Shown: positions 42,089-51,112, numbered from the stretch's first letter. The stretch is DNA of 64,000 bases from Pyramidobacter sp. C12-8 (GCF_002007215.1 NZ_MUHX01000013.1:1-64000); one strand, 5' to 3'. Numbers and translations: made by a program. The notes: a model not told the origin generated them from the sequence alone.

Positions 42089-43762
42089 TTACTGGAGCGC
42101 GAACGGCAGTTTTTTGTAGATCACGACGACGCCGCCGGAAAAGCCGCGCGTCAGCTTTCCGTTTTCGAACTTGAGTTCGGCCTGGGCGAGCAAACTCTTG
42201 AGACTGAACGTGTAAACGCCGCTTTCGTTTGTCCACGCGCCGCAGTCGCGCCCGTCCGCGAAGACCGTGCCGTCGGAGCGGATCCAGATGGGACGGGCGT
42301 TGGCGCGGTAGTTGTCGCTGGCGATGCTCTTGGGCATTTCTTCGCCGTTTTTCGTCACGCCTGCGGGCTCCCAGCGGCCGATGAGCGGTTCGCTCTCGGC
42401 CGCCGCCGCTTCGGCCGCCAGCAGTTCGCTCATGAAAACGGACTTGAAGCGGCGCTCTTCGCCCTGGCGCGCGTAGATCACGCGCGCGCCGTCGGCGGCG
42501 AGGTTCTCGATGTGCGCGCCGCGCAGGACGAACTGATAGTTCTCGAACGTCATGACGAAGCGGTTGTTTTCGAGCTTCCACGAGCCGAACTTCTTGCCGT
42601 CGAAGAGCGTGCCGTCGGTGCGCACGGAAAGCGGCTGCAGCGGCGCGCGGGCCAGCCGGGCGGCGCGCTCGAGTTCGTCCCCCATGGCGTCTTTGCCGCC
42701 GGCGATCAGTTCCACCGGCGTCCACTCTCCGACGGCGGCGGCCAGCAGCTCGGGGTCGCTGGGGAACTCGCTGGGCAGCTTGCGGAAGACGAAGTGATAG
42801 CCGTCGGCGTCGCGGAAGTTGACGAGGCCGTTGTTCTCGACCCAGAGGCGGCCGCTGAAGTCGCCGAGCGTGTAGTCGCCCTTGCCGTCGGGCTTCCACG
42901 TCTCGTCGCGCGGCTCGAATCGGTAGGCGCCGTCCGTGCCGAAGGTGACGGTGCGCAGGCGGCCGGCGGCGGCTTCTTCCATCTCGGCGCCGGTCAGCGT
43001 GCGTCCGTTCACGCGCAGCTCGGTGGGGACCCATGTGCCGGCCAGTTTGCCGACGGCGATCAGGCGCGTCACCGCGGCGGCGTCTTTCTGCTCCTGCGCC
43101 TGGCGGCGGATGGCGGCGAAGCGCGCGTGGTATCGTTTGGCGGGGCTGTCGGCAAAGGCAATGCTGTGCAGGATGGCCATGATCTCCACGTCGGGAAGGA
43201 TGCCCTTGCGCAGCAGTTCGCCGGTTTGTTCGGGCTTCAGCGCCGTCTGCGCGTCGGGGCCGAGCAGCGGGCGCTCCAGAATGGAAATGTTCATGGCGTC
43301 GCGGAATTCGTTGCCGACCGGTTCTTCCCTGCGGGGCCAGTCGGCCCACAGGATCATGTCGTACTGCGTGCCGGGGACGCGCTTGTCCTGATATTTCGAC
43401 GGCGTTACGTAGAACGTGAAGGGAATGTCGTCGATCAGCGCGGACTGCAGCGTCGCGCCCGCTTTTTCCGCGGCGGCGGCGGCGACCTTCTGCTGAAACT
43501 CTTCGGGCGAGTGGGAGTAGAGGATCTCCTGCGAGAAGCGCAGCGTCTTGGTGGTGATCCTGCCGGTCGGGGCCTTGAAGTCGAGCCAGCGGTCGGTGTC
43601 GAACGTGCCTTTCTTCCAGCCCTGCGGCAGCAGGAGCGTGGCGATCTTGCCCCGATATTCGCCGCCCGACTGGATCACTTCGGCCACGGTGACGGCGCTC
43701 CTCGCCGCGGCCGAACCTGCGGCGAGGAGCAGCGCCAGAACGAGGGCGCGCGGGATTTTCAT
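42089..43762 (-). CDS. Exported protein with three lipocalin-like repeats
   Basis: A 557-residue protein with signal peptide (MKIPRALVLALLLAAGSAAA). Residues 25-200 form one domain I do not recognise. Then three copies of a roughly 90-residue module follow, at about 241-329, 345-433 and 461-552, each starting G-x-W-x-P (GTWVPTEL, GEWTPVEL, GRWEPAGV), with a central DGT/DGA turn and ending in a Phe/Val-rich strand plus K(K)LP or ARQ. This pattern resembles small lipocalin-like domains; the repeat is seen, the fold is inferred. It is last of three exported-protein genes with 16-23 bp spacing, so the products probably act together in the periplasm. Confidence 0.8.
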   Translation of the reverse strand: MKIPRALVLALLLAAGSAAARSAVTVAEVIQSGGEYRGKIATLLLPQGWKKGTFDTDRWLDFKAPTGRITTKTLRFSQEILYSHSPEEFQQKVAAAAAEKAGATLQSALIDDIPFTFYVTPSKYQDKRVPGTQYDMILWADWPRREEPVGNEFRDAMNISILERPLLGPDAQTALKPEQTGELLRKGILPDVEIMAILHSIAFADSPAKRYHARFAAIRRQAQEQKDAAAVTRLIAVGKLAGTWVPTELRVNGRTLTGAEMEEAAAGRLRTVTFGTDGAYRFEPRDETWKPDGKGDYTLGDFSGRLWVENNGLVNFRDADGYHFVFRKLPSEFPSDPELLAAAVGEWTPVELIAGGKDAMGDELERAARLARAPLQPLSVRTDGTLFDGKKFGSWKLENNRFVMTFENYQFVLRGAHIENLAADGARVIYARQGEERRFKSVFMSELLAAEAAAAESEPLIGRWEPAGVTKNGEEMPKSIASDNYRANARPIWIRSDGTVFADGRDCGAWTNESGVYTFSLKSLLAQAELKFENGKLTRGFSGGVVVIYKKLPFALQ

Positions 43763-43778
43763 TTTTTGTGCCTCCCCT

Positions 43779-44894
43779 TTAATATTTCATCGTGTGCCAG
43801 CCTTGCGAGCCGCCGTAGGCGACATCGAGGTGCACGACGGAGTCGTTCCAGATGCGGCGCAGCTCGGTCAGGCTTTTGCGCAGGCGGCGCGTGTAGACGG
43901 GACCGCCGCCGCTGGAAATGGAATCGCCGGTGTCGAAGGCGGTGGCGGCGACGTTCTTCCACGCGCGCAGGCTGCCGCCGATGGTGTCGCCGTCGTTCAG
44001 GGATTCGATGGTCGTCAGCGCTCCGTCGAGCAGATCGAACGCGTTGAGCAGGATCTTTTCGTCGGCGTCGACGATGGGCTGGATCTCGGCGTAACCGGGC
44101 AGTTTCAGCACGGCTTCTTTCGCCTGGCTGAACGAGGCGTGGGCTTTCTCCCATTCTTTCTTGAGCGCTTCGAACATGCTTTTCTGCTCGTTCAGTTTCG
44201 AGTCGCTGCAGGCGACGATCTGCGAGTCGAGGACGCGCATCTCGTTCTCGAAGTAGGGCTGGGCGCGCAGGACTTTCAGCGCGTATTCGTTCAGGCCGGC
44301 GTAGTTGAAGACGTCGACGAAATCGACGTTCCAGGGATAAGGGCCGCTCGCTTTCACGCCCTTCAGATCGACGTTGTTCTTCAGCTTTTGGGCGGCTTCG
44401 ACGAACTTGCGGTAGGCGGCGTCGTAGCCGTTCATGAGCTTTCTGTAAGCCGGCCCCATCTCTTCGAACCATTGGAAGGAAGTGTTCAGTTTCTTGGCGC
44501 GGATGACGGCCCGGTTGCCGGCGAGGATGTTGAGCATGCGCCCTAACGTGGTCCGGCAGAGGGAGGTATCGTTGTAGCGCTGGAAAGCGGCAGCTATCTC
44601 CCGGCAGCGCTGGATCTCCGCCGGCGTGCCGGTGAAATTCAGCGCTATCGAGAGCGTCGTCGGCGAATACATGAGGCTCACGTACTGTCTCAGATCGGCG
44701 TCGCGGTCGGGATCCCGAAAAGCGTCGCCCTTGACGAGCGCGGCGCGGGCGCTGAGTTCCTGCGCGATACAGCCTTTGCAGAAGGCAAGGTCGTTGGGCC
44801 TCTGCGCCTCGGACGGTTCCTGCGCGGCGGCGGGCAGCGCGGCGCTCAGGCAGAAGATCAGGACGGCGGTCAGTCTTTTTGCGGAAGGAAACAT
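43779..44894 (-). CDS. Exported helical protein of unknown function
   Basis: A 371-residue protein with signal peptide (LTAVLIFCLSAALPAAA) and an early CKGC motif (FCKGCIAQEL) that could bind metal or form a disulfide. The rest looks mostly helical, with coiled-coil-like stretches (EQKSMFEALKKEWEKAHASF). I recognise no family. GAGGAG lies upstream of the ATG. It is the middle gene of the exported trio and ends 16 bp before the lipocalin-repeat gene. Confidence 0.75.
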   Translation of the reverse strand: MFPSAKRLTAVLIFCLSAALPAAAQEPSEAQRPNDLAFCKGCIAQELSARAALVKGDAFRDPDRDADLRQYVSLMYSPTTLSIALNFTGTPAEIQRCREIAAAFQRYNDTSLCRTTLGRMLNILAGNRAVIRAKKLNTSFQWFEEMGPAYRKLMNGYDAAYRKFVEAAQKLKNNVDLKGVKASGPYPWNVDFVDVFNYAGLNEYALKVLRAQPYFENEMRVLDSQIVACSDSKLNEQKSMFEALKKEWEKAHASFSQAKEAVLKLPGYAEIQPIVDADEKILLNAFDLLDGALTTIESLNDGDTIGGSLRAWKNVAATAFDTGDSISSGGGPVYTRRLRKSLTELRRIWNDSVVHLDVAYGGSQGWHTMKY

Positions 44895-44917
44895 TTTTCT
44901 TCAGCTCCTCTCGGGGG

Positions 44918-46243
44918 TTAAAAGCGCGGCTGGTAGTCGTAAACGTACCAGCGCCCGCCGCCTTCGCGGCGCAGGCGGTGCGGATGCGGCGAACCGACGG
45001 CTTTGCCGTTTGCGTCCCAGGCGCGGGTCTCGACGACGGCTTCTTCGATCTTCGTGCCGCCGACTTTGTTCAGGGTTTCTTTCTGACCGGCGTCGAGGAA
45101 GAAGTTCTCCAGGTCGTTTTTGTCGTCGAAGCCTTTCAGCACGCTGATCTTCGCCTGGCCGAAGGTGACGTGCACGTACTCGCCGTGGAAACGCCCCTGA
45201 TGCAGGTCCCAGTGGTAGGAAAGCAGTCCCTTGCCGGTGTCTTCCTTGTAGCAGTCGGGGTAGATGCACTCGCGGTAAAGGTCGTAGTTCTTTTCCTTGA
45301 TGGCGGCGACGTAGATCTCCATCAGCCGTTCGGGCGAGACGTCCGCTGGAACGGACGTGACGCTGTACCAGCTCTTTTTCCTCTCCGCGACGATGTCTTC
45401 GCCGGCGAACGCGCCGCCCGCCTCGCCGTCCGGCGTGTGATAGGCCATGACGTGCCCCGGGACGTACAGCGCCACGGGCGTGACCACCCAGCCGTACTGG
45501 AAGCCGCCGACTTTTTTCTCGCCGGCTTCGGGGATCTCGGCGGTGATGTCGGTGATCTTGCCGAGCACGGTCCAGCTCTTCGCCTCTTCGAGTTCGGTGT
45601 CCACCTGGCGGCGGAAGCGTTTGGCGGCCTCGTAAGGCCCAAGCCAGGCGCGGCTGCCGATGTCGACGAAGTAATAGCCGGCGGACGGCTTGCCGGCGAA
45701 AACGTACTCGCCCGTCGCGCCGTAGAACTGGTGCTGCGGGTACTGCACGTCGTCGAGCACGACGTATTTGCCTTCCAGGTCGCTGACGGCGGTCTGTTTG
45801 GAGTCGGGCGCGGGGAAAGGCTTGTCGATCAGCGTGTCCCGATATTCGGCGAGCTTCTCGTCCCACGCCTTTTTGCCCAGCGCGGCGATCTCGCGGCGCA
45901 GATTCTCCTCCGTGCGTAGGTAGGCGGTCATCTCGGGGGTGATCTGGATGTAGTCCCCCTTGCTCTTCATCAGCGCGCTCTTGGTGCGCTGGAACAGCTC
46001 TTCGACCTTGGGATCGTCGGGGTACTGGAGCTTGAGCGCCTGCACGCGGCTGAGCGCGTCCTGCTTGCCGCGCCAGACCGTCTTTTCGCCGCCGCGCTGG
46101 CGTTCCACCTCTTTCTCGAACTCGCGCACGTAGTATTCGGCGTGTCCGATCAGATGCTCCTTGCTGATCGCGCTTGCGGGCGCGGCGTTCAGCGCTCCGG
46201 CGCAGACGGCGGCGGTGAAGAGCAGCAGCGATTTCCTTTTCAT
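44918..46243 (-). CDS. Exported protein of unknown function, first of three
   Basis: A 441-residue protein with signal peptide (MKRKSLLLFTAAVCAGALNAAPASA). A helical N-terminal part (EYYVREFEKEVERQRGGEK) is followed by a mixed domain (GKYVVLDDVQYPQHQFYG) and a C-terminal region with WYSVTSVPADVSPERLMEIYVAAIKEKNYDLY and a final GGGRWYVYDYQPRF strand, reminiscent of NTF2-like or SnoaL-type small domains, which is a guess. GGAGG precedes the ATG. It is divergent from the response-regulator gene, with 252 bp between, and heads the exported trio. Confidence 0.75.
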   Translation of the reverse strand: MKRKSLLLFTAAVCAGALNAAPASAISKEHLIGHAEYYVREFEKEVERQRGGEKTVWRGKQDALSRVQALKLQYPDDPKVEELFQRTKSALMKSKGDYIQITPEMTAYLRTEENLRREIAALGKKAWDEKLAEYRDTLIDKPFPAPDSKQTAVSDLEGKYVVLDDVQYPQHQFYGATGEYVFAGKPSAGYYFVDIGSRAWLGPYEAAKRFRRQVDTELEEAKSWTVLGKITDITAEIPEAGEKKVGGFQYGWVVTPVALYVPGHVMAYHTPDGEAGGAFAGEDIVAERKKSWYSVTSVPADVSPERLMEIYVAAIKEKNYDLYRECIYPDCYKEDTGKGLLSYHWDLHQGRFHGEYVHVTFGQAKISVLKGFDDKNDLENFFLDAGQKETLNKVGGTKIEEAVVETRAWDANGKAVGSPHPHRLRREGGGRWYVYDYQPRF

Positions 46244-46321
46244 GCGCAGTGAAGCCTCCTTAAATAGAATAAATGGATTGAACGATGCCGGTTTGCGATC
46301 TTCATAACTTATCGAAAAAAT

Positions 46322-46352
46322 ATGTTAGCACGAACGGATTGAAAAATCACCC
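46322..46352 (-). promoter_or_regulatory. Candidate promoter of the exported trio with a half motif
   Basis: On the minus strand TGCTAACAT ends at 46322 and GGGTGA (46352-46347) lies 19 bp upstream of the -10 hexamer. Only one arm of the shared inverted repeat is present, so regulation by the same factor is uncertain. The 46244-46495 interval also holds a plus-strand -10-like TAAAAT at 46375-46380 for the response regulator gene. Confidence 0.35.
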
Positions 46353-46495
46353 TGCATAAATTTTTGAATCCTGATAAAATAACGCCGATGGAAGCAATCG
46401 AAATTTTTCGTCCGCGTTGTGCCGTGAAATGCAAAAAGCGTCGAAGCGCGCAACGCGGCGGAAAAAATCTCGAACGCCGGGCGGAGGCGAAGGAT

Positions 46496-47107
46496 ATGGT
46501 CCGAATCATGATCGTCGAGGATCAGACGATGGTGCGCGACGCGCTGAAAAACAGCCTGGACGGCGTCGAGGATTTCAACGTCATCGCCGCCATCGCCGAC
46601 GCGGCGCTGGCGGAACTGTACTGCGAGAGGACGTCTCCCGATCTGGTGCTGATGGACGTGTGCACCGAGAACGATTCCAGCGGGCTGGACGCGGCGGCGG
46701 CGATCAAAAAACGCTTCCCGCAGGTGCGCGTGGTGATGATGACGGGGCTGCCGGAGGTGACGTTCGTCGAACGGGCCCGCGAGGCGGGGGCCGACAGCTT
46801 CGTCTACAAGGATCTGGACGTGAACGGCCTGGCCGGCGTGATCCGCGACACCTGCGCGGGCAAAAGCGTCTATCCGGGACGACGCGAGGAAGTTCTCAAC
46901 TTCGGCGAACTGACGCGGCGCGAGCGCGAGGTGCTGGTGCTGATCTGCGACGGGCTGTCGCGCCGGGAGATCGCCGAGCGGCTGAACATCACGGTCAACT
47001 CGGTGAAGACGCACTTTTCGAACATCCTCTCGAAAACGGGCTACGAGAGCGTCGCCAAGCTGGCGATCTTCGCCGTCTCCAACGGTTTCATCAACACGAA
47101 AATATAG
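46496..47107 (+). CDS. NarL/FixJ-type response regulator
   Basis: A 203-residue two-component regulator: receiver domain (residues 1-120) with acidic pair in IVEDQ, phospho-acceptor D54 in LVLMDV, Thr in MMTGLP and Lys in FVYKDLD; then a LuxR-type helix-turn-helix (LTRREREVLVLICDGLSRREIAERLNITVNSVKTHFSNIL). ATG 46496 follows GGAGGCGAAGGA; a longer in-frame start at 46364 adds a basic tail with no receiver homology. It is convergent with two sensor genes, which are its likely partners. Its targets may carry the inverted-repeat motif found before four promoters in the window. Confidence 0.92.
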   Translation: MVRIMIVEDQTMVRDALKNSLDGVEDFNVIAAIADAALAELYCERTSPDLVLMDVCTENDSSGLDAAAAIKKRFPQVRVVMMTGLPEVTFVERAREAGADSFVYKDLDVNGLAGVIRDTCAGKSVYPGRREEVLNFGELTRREREVLVLICDGLSRREIAERLNITVNSVKTHFSNILSKTGYESVAKLAIFAVSNGFINTKI

Positions 47108-47111
47108 GACG

Positions 47112-47143
47112 GAAGCTCCGGAACGGCCGGAGCTTCTTTTTTT
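47112..47143 (+). terminator. Terminator between regulator and sensor genes
   Basis: GAAGCTCCGG (47112-47121) pairs with CCGGAGCTTC (47127-47136), then seven T residues that run into the stop codon of the convergent kinase gene. The hairpin can also slow transcription from the other strand. Confidence 0.85.
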
Positions 47144-48563
47144 ATGCCTCGCGCTCTTCCGGCGGCAGTTTTACGGTCACGGTGAAGCGCGGCGAAGTCG
47201 CGATCTCCAGCGTGCCCCCCGCTTCGGCGGCGAGGCGGCGCATGCCGGCCAGCCCCTGGTTTTCTTTGAGCGGCCGGTCGCCGTCAAAGGGCGCGCCGTC
47301 GTTGGCGACGCGCATCGCCAGCCCCGCGCCGGTGCGCTCGATCCGCGCCTCGACGCGGGACGCGCCCGCGTGTTTGACAGCGTTGGTCGACGCTTCGCGC
47401 AGGATCTTGATCAGTACCGCGGCCTGCCGCTCGTCGCGGGGAAGCCGGCCTTCCACGCTCAGTTCGACGCCGATGAAGCCGAACGACCGCTGCAGGTCGG
47501 CCAGCAGCCGCGCGGCGGGCGCCGTGACGTCGGCGCGCAGGTCGTCGATCAGGCCGGAGAGGAGCGGCAGGAAGCGCTCGAGGTCGTGGAAATTTTCGCC
47601 GCCGCGCTGCAGGTACTGCTGCATCAGGTAGATGCGGTGTCCCGCCATGTCGTGGATGCGGCTCTGCAGACGCGCCAGCTCCTGCTCGCGTTTGACGGCG
47701 GCAAGCGCTGCTCCGGCTTCGCGCAGCTCTTCGGCGCGCGCGGCCAGTTCTTCGTGAAGCTTTTGCAGCTCGCGCGTGAGCCGGTCGGTCTCGGTCACGC
47801 AGGCGGCGAAGATCGCGCTGAACGCGCGTCCCTCCACGTCGAGCAGGCGGCGCGAAAATTCCCACGACTGGCCGTCGGCGCGGAACAGCAGCGCATCCGC
47901 GAGCGCGATCCGCTCGACGCCCTCGCGGAGCGCGCCGCCGTTCAGCGCCTGCCAGAACGCCTCGCCGTCGCGCAGCGGCCGGGCCGTGAGCGTTTCGGCC
48001 AGAAGCAGCATCTGCCGGTTGGCGAGCACGGGGCGGCCCGTGGGATCGCTGAACAGAACGCCGTCCGGCAGCCGGTCGAGCGCTTCCTTGATGGAGTGGC
48101 GCGCGACGGAACGGCGGCGTTCGCGCCGCGCGCGGGCGTCGCACCAGGCGGCCCGCAGCGCGAAGAACGGCAGCCCGAGGACGAACAGCGGCGCGAAAAA
48201 GCGCGCGCGGTCGAAGCAGGGCAGCGCGGCGAACGCGAAAAACGCGCCCGGCAAAAACATCGACCGGCGCGAGACGACGCCGAAAACGACAAGCGGGACG
48301 GCGCTCAGCCACCGCCACGGCGTCAGCGGGAAAACGGCCTCTGTCCCCGCGTAGCCGCGGCAGTGGACGGAGAGAAGCAGCGCAAAAGCGCCCAACAAAT
48401 ACAAACCGGTCAAGAATTCTCCGAAGCGCTCGGCGCGCAGGCCGGGGCGTTTCCGCTGCAAGGCCAGCTCCAGCGACAGAAAAACTTCGAACAGCAGCGC
48501 CAGAGCGGTCAGCCCCATCAGGGCGATACGGAAAAAGGCGTCGAACGCCAGCAGCTCGTTCAT
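47142..48563 (-). CDS. Membrane sensor histidine kinase (NarL-type partner)
   Basis: A 473-residue kinase: about five membrane helices in the first 150 residues, a PAS-like segment (ALDRLPDGVLFSDPTGRPVLANRQMLLL), a coiled coil, the HisKA_3 H-box (LQSRIHDMAGHRIYLMQQYL, with the conserved His-Asp) and an HATPase domain (REASTNAVKHAG, NDGAPF, NQGLAGMRRLAAEAGG). This is the DesK/NarX class that phosphorylates LuxR-type regulators. GGAGG precedes ATG 48563. It overlaps the upstream sensor gene by 4 bp (ATGA), so the two are translated together. The regulator is encoded convergently next door. Confidence 0.9.
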   Translation of the reverse strand: MNELLAFDAFFRIALMGLTALALLFEVFLSLELALQRKRPGLRAERFGEFLTGLYLLGAFALLLSVHCRGYAGTEAVFPLTPWRWLSAVPLVVFGVVSRRSMFLPGAFFAFAALPCFDRARFFAPLFVLGLPFFALRAAWCDARARRERRRSVARHSIKEALDRLPDGVLFSDPTGRPVLANRQMLLLAETLTARPLRDGEAFWQALNGGALREGVERIALADALLFRADGQSWEFSRRLLDVEGRAFSAIFAACVTETDRLTRELQKLHEELAARAEELREAGAALAAVKREQELARLQSRIHDMAGHRIYLMQQYLQRGGENFHDLERFLPLLSGLIDDLRADVTAPAARLLADLQRSFGFIGVELSVEGRLPRDERQAAVLIKILREASTNAVKHAGASRVEARIERTGAGLAMRVANDGAPFDGDRPLKENQGLAGMRRLAAEAGGTLEIATSPRFTVTVKLPPEEREA

Positions 48564-50140
48564 GGGCGCGCCTCCTTTCCGTCGGCGAGAAGCGGCAAGC
48601 GGCAGGTCGCGTACAGGCTGCCCTCGTCGCGTTCGAGACGATACGCGCCGCCCAGACGGCGCAGCGTTTCCCGCAGCGGCGGCGGTAAAAGCGCCGCTTC
48701 GTCGGGCGGCTGCGCGCTTTCGATCACGAGACGCAGTTCCAATTCGTCGCCGGCGCGCCGCAGCCGCATCAGCAGCGACGCGGGCGCGGCCGTCAGGCAG
48801 CATTCCAGCGCTTCCTCGAACAGATCGTAGACGAACATGCCTGTCCGCGCCGGCACGGCGCCGCTTTCGGCGCAGAACGGGGCGCAGTCCACGCCGGCCG
48901 GCGCGGCGCAGCGGGCCGATTCCATGGCGGCCTGCATGATCTCGGCCAGCGGCAGCCGGTTCGACTGTTTGCTTTTCAGGAACAGATGACTCTTGCGCTT
49001 TACGGCGCAGATCAGCACGCCCAGACGGGCGAGGGCGCGGCGGACCGTTTCGCGATCTCCCGCGGCGGGGCGTTCGGGAATGGCCGCGAGAAGCCGGCGC
49101 GCCGCTTCGATCTTGTCCTGCATGCGTCGTTCGACTTCGGCGCAGAGGCGGTTCTGCCAGCGCAGTTCCAGCAGGCGGCCGCGGATCTGATTGCGCTGCG
49201 CCAGCAGGCGGTTGCCGCGTTCGCGTTCGCGCGTCAGTTCGCGCAGTTTTTCCTGAAGCGCCAGGAGTTCGCTCACGTCCTCCTCCCACAGGACCGAGCC
49301 GCCGCGCAGCGGCCACAAACGGCGCTGCGTCCCCGGCGGCGCGTCCGCCCCCGGACGGGGCGGGGCGAGGCGGGTGCGGTAGACGGGCGTTCCCCGTTCG
49401 TCCTCGATCCACATCCGCGCCGGGGCGAGTGCGAACAGTTCCTCGTAGCGGCTGTTGCAGGGAAGCGCGCCGCTGCACAGGCAGCTTTCCCAGAAGAGGA
49501 AGACCGCGACGGCCGTGGCGAAAATAAAGCCGCCGCCCGGCAGCCAGGCGGGCCGTTTGACGAAATACAGCCAGACGTAGAGCGCGAAAGCGACGAGGAT
49601 CGCGATCGGCGCGGCGGCGCGGCGGGCGCGGGCCGGCGAGGCGGCGTTTTTGATCAGCCCGGCGGCGAAGCACAGCGTCGAGAGCGCGATCCAGCCGACG
49701 AGGATTTTTTTCGCCCCCGCGGCCAGCGGCAGGACCGCCGCCAGCCACAGCGCCAGCGAAACCGTCAGATGGAGCGTCAGCGCCCGGTCCAGCGGCGGCG
49801 CGTCGAGCGGCTGCGAGGAAACGCGCAGGATCAGCAGATCGAGCCACGGCAGCAGCGCGAAGATCAGCCAGCTGACAACGTCCATGCCGCGCAGCGCCGC
49901 CGTCTGCATGAGGCGGTATGCCTGCCACCGGTCGCGGGCCATGGGCAGATTGAACGCCGCCAAAAACTGCAGCGCCCGCAGCGCGATCCAGAAAAACAGC
50001 AGCAGCGCCGTTCCCTGCATGCCGCGGCGCAGCGCCGGATGAACGACGCGGCGCTGCAGCGACCAGCTCCATCCGCACAGGACCGCGAGAAAAAGCAGAT
50101 GCCCCAGCCCCTGCCCGACGCCGCCTTCCAGTGCCGTCAT
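48560..50140 (-). CDS. Membrane protein, degenerate sensor-kinase partner
   Basis: A 526-residue protein with about six membrane helices in the first 220 residues, a PAS-like part (YEELFALAPARMWIEDERGTPVYRT), a coiled coil (ELLALQEKLRELTRERERGNRLL) and a C-terminal domain that resembles a worn HATPase (LFEEALECCLTAAPASLLMRLR, ELRLVIESAQPPDEAALL). I cannot find a convincing H-box His or the G1/G2 glycine boxes, so it is probably not a working kinase. Overlap with the real kinase gene suggests a heteromeric sensor in which this subunit detects the signal. GGAGGTGAG precedes the ATG. A conserved motif lies before its promoter. Confidence 0.75.
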   Translation of the reverse strand: MTALEGGVGQGLGHLLFLAVLCGWSWSLQRRVVHPALRRGMQGTALLLFFWIALRALQFLAAFNLPMARDRWQAYRLMQTAALRGMDVVSWLIFALLPWLDLLILRVSSQPLDAPPLDRALTLHLTVSLALWLAAVLPLAAGAKKILVGWIALSTLCFAAGLIKNAASPARARRAAAPIAILVAFALYVWLYFVKRPAWLPGGGFIFATAVAVFLFWESCLCSGALPCNSRYEELFALAPARMWIEDERGTPVYRTRLAPPRPGADAPPGTQRRLWPLRGGSVLWEEDVSELLALQEKLRELTRERERGNRLLAQRNQIRGRLLELRWQNRLCAEVERRMQDKIEAARRLLAAIPERPAAGDRETVRRALARLGVLICAVKRKSHLFLKSKQSNRLPLAEIMQAAMESARCAAPAGVDCAPFCAESGAVPARTGMFVYDLFEEALECCLTAAPASLLMRLRRAGDELELRLVIESAQPPDEAALLPPPLRETLRRLGGAYRLERDEGSLYATCRLPLLADGKEARP

Positions 50141-50184
50141 GGTCGTCTCACCTCCGTGCGGCGAAATTTCTTTTTCTGGAGCTT

Positions 50185-50228
50185 ATCCTATCATGACGCG
50201 GCGGAAAAGCATCACCCGAAGAGGTGAA
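50185..50228 (-). promoter_or_regulatory. Shared regulatory motif plus -10 box (site B), sensor operon
   Basis: On the minus strand TTCACCTCTTCGGGTGATGC (50228-50209) precedes TAGGAT (50190-50185) by 21 bp after GGGTGA, 45 bp before the sensor gene. It differs from site A by one base in 20. Confidence 0.65.
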
Positions 50229-50293
50229 GTTTTGAATTTTTTCAAAGGCAGGCGGCGCGAAATAAATACGGTCAATCATCATGCAGGATAAAA

Positions 50294-50309
50294 TGTTCCA
50301 TGTAGAACG
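50294..50309. other. Degenerate parS-like site
   Basis: TGTTCCATGTAGAACG matches the perfect palindrome at 63563-63578 at 13 of 16 positions and lies in noncoding DNA. The rest of 50229-50352 holds nothing I recognise. Confidence 0.3.
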
Positions 50310-50352
50310 TTTTTCGCGAGCCCTTGCGGCGTCTTGTGGGGATTTGCATGTT

Positions 50353-50391
50353 AAAAAGCCGATAACCGACCGGTGGTTGGCTATCGGCTTT
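50353..50391 (-). terminator. Terminator of the 50434 gene
   Basis: On the minus strand AAAGCCGATA (50391-50382) pairs with TATCGGCTTT (50364-50355) and continues in T residues. Confidence 0.82.
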
Positions 50392-50433
50392 CGTTGCCGT
50401 TGGCATATGCGAAGAGAAGCGCGCGACGGCTGT

Positions 50434-50865
50434 TTATTTTTTGAACTCGATCGAATTGAACACGTCGGTGGCCGCGTCGCTCCCGTGATCGCCGACGATG
50501 GTGATGCAGCCGTACGCGCCGCCGCCGAGGTCGAAAACTTGGGCGTACAGGGGCTGGCCGTTGGCCGCGCCGGTGTATTCCCAGGCTTCGCCTTCGCCCT
50601 CCATCCTGACGAGGTCCTGAGAGCCGTGCGCTTCGGCCATGCGGGATGCGGCGTCATGCAACGGCGTGCCCGCCGCGGGCATTTTCGTCACCGTGAAGAC
50701 GATCGCTTTGTCGGGAGACGCAAGCGCGGCGGAGTTTTCGCCGTCCGCCTGGAGCGTCCAGCCTGCGGACGGCGTCTCGGCGGTGAAAAAACCGGCGTCG
50801 ACTGGGGCGGCGGACGCCGTCGCGACCATCGCCAGCGTCGCCGCGAGCGCGAGAATTTTTTTCAT
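50434..50865 (-). CDS. Small exported protein
   Basis: A 143-residue protein with signal peptide (MKKILALAATLAMVATASA). The mature part (FFTAETPSAGWTLQADGEN, IVFTVTKMPA, ATDVFNSIEF) has the look of small PsbP/DcrB-like periplasmic proteins, which also end with a FNSIxF-type strand; this assignment is tentative. GAGGAGG precedes the ATG. It is divergent from the exported-protein gene at 51113 and has its own terminator. A minus-strand TATGAT near 50943 may be its -10 box. Confidence 0.72.
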   Translation of the reverse strand: MKKILALAATLAMVATASAAPVDAGFFTAETPSAGWTLQADGENSAALASPDKAIVFTVTKMPAAGTPLHDAASRMAEAHGSQDLVRMEGEGEAWEYTGAANGQPLYAQVFDLGGGAYGCITIVGDHGSDAATDVFNSIEFKK

Positions 50866-50989
50866 GGAAGATTCCTCCTCAAAAAGTCACGACGCTCCGG
50901 CCGCGCGGCCGGAGTTTTCGGATTCCCGATCTACGGCTGTAATCATATCACGCCGGCGCGTTTCGCGAAAAGACGCAGGAGGCGAAAAA

Positions 50990-51033
50990 ATCGCCTTTTC
51001 AGGTGAGGCCGCGGACCTTTTTTCTGATAAGAT
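50990..51033 (+). promoter_or_regulatory. Shared regulatory motif plus -10 box (site D)
   Basis: ATCGCCTTTTCAGGTGAGGC at 50990-51009 precedes TAAGAT (51028-51033) by 21 bp after AGGTGA, 79 bp before the exported-protein gene. This is the most divergent of the four sites. Confidence 0.5.
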
Positions 51034-51112
51034 AAGGGAACGGAAAACAATCTTTTCGTCAGCGTCCGGCCGTCGAAAAACGCCGGGCGGAATCGAGAAA
51101 GGCGTGAGATCG

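Noticed and set aside
48564-50078. N-terminal extension of the histidine kinase by about 500 codons
   Set aside because: The extension lies in another frame of the overlapping sensor gene; ATG 48563 has its own GGAGG site and gives a normal kinase.
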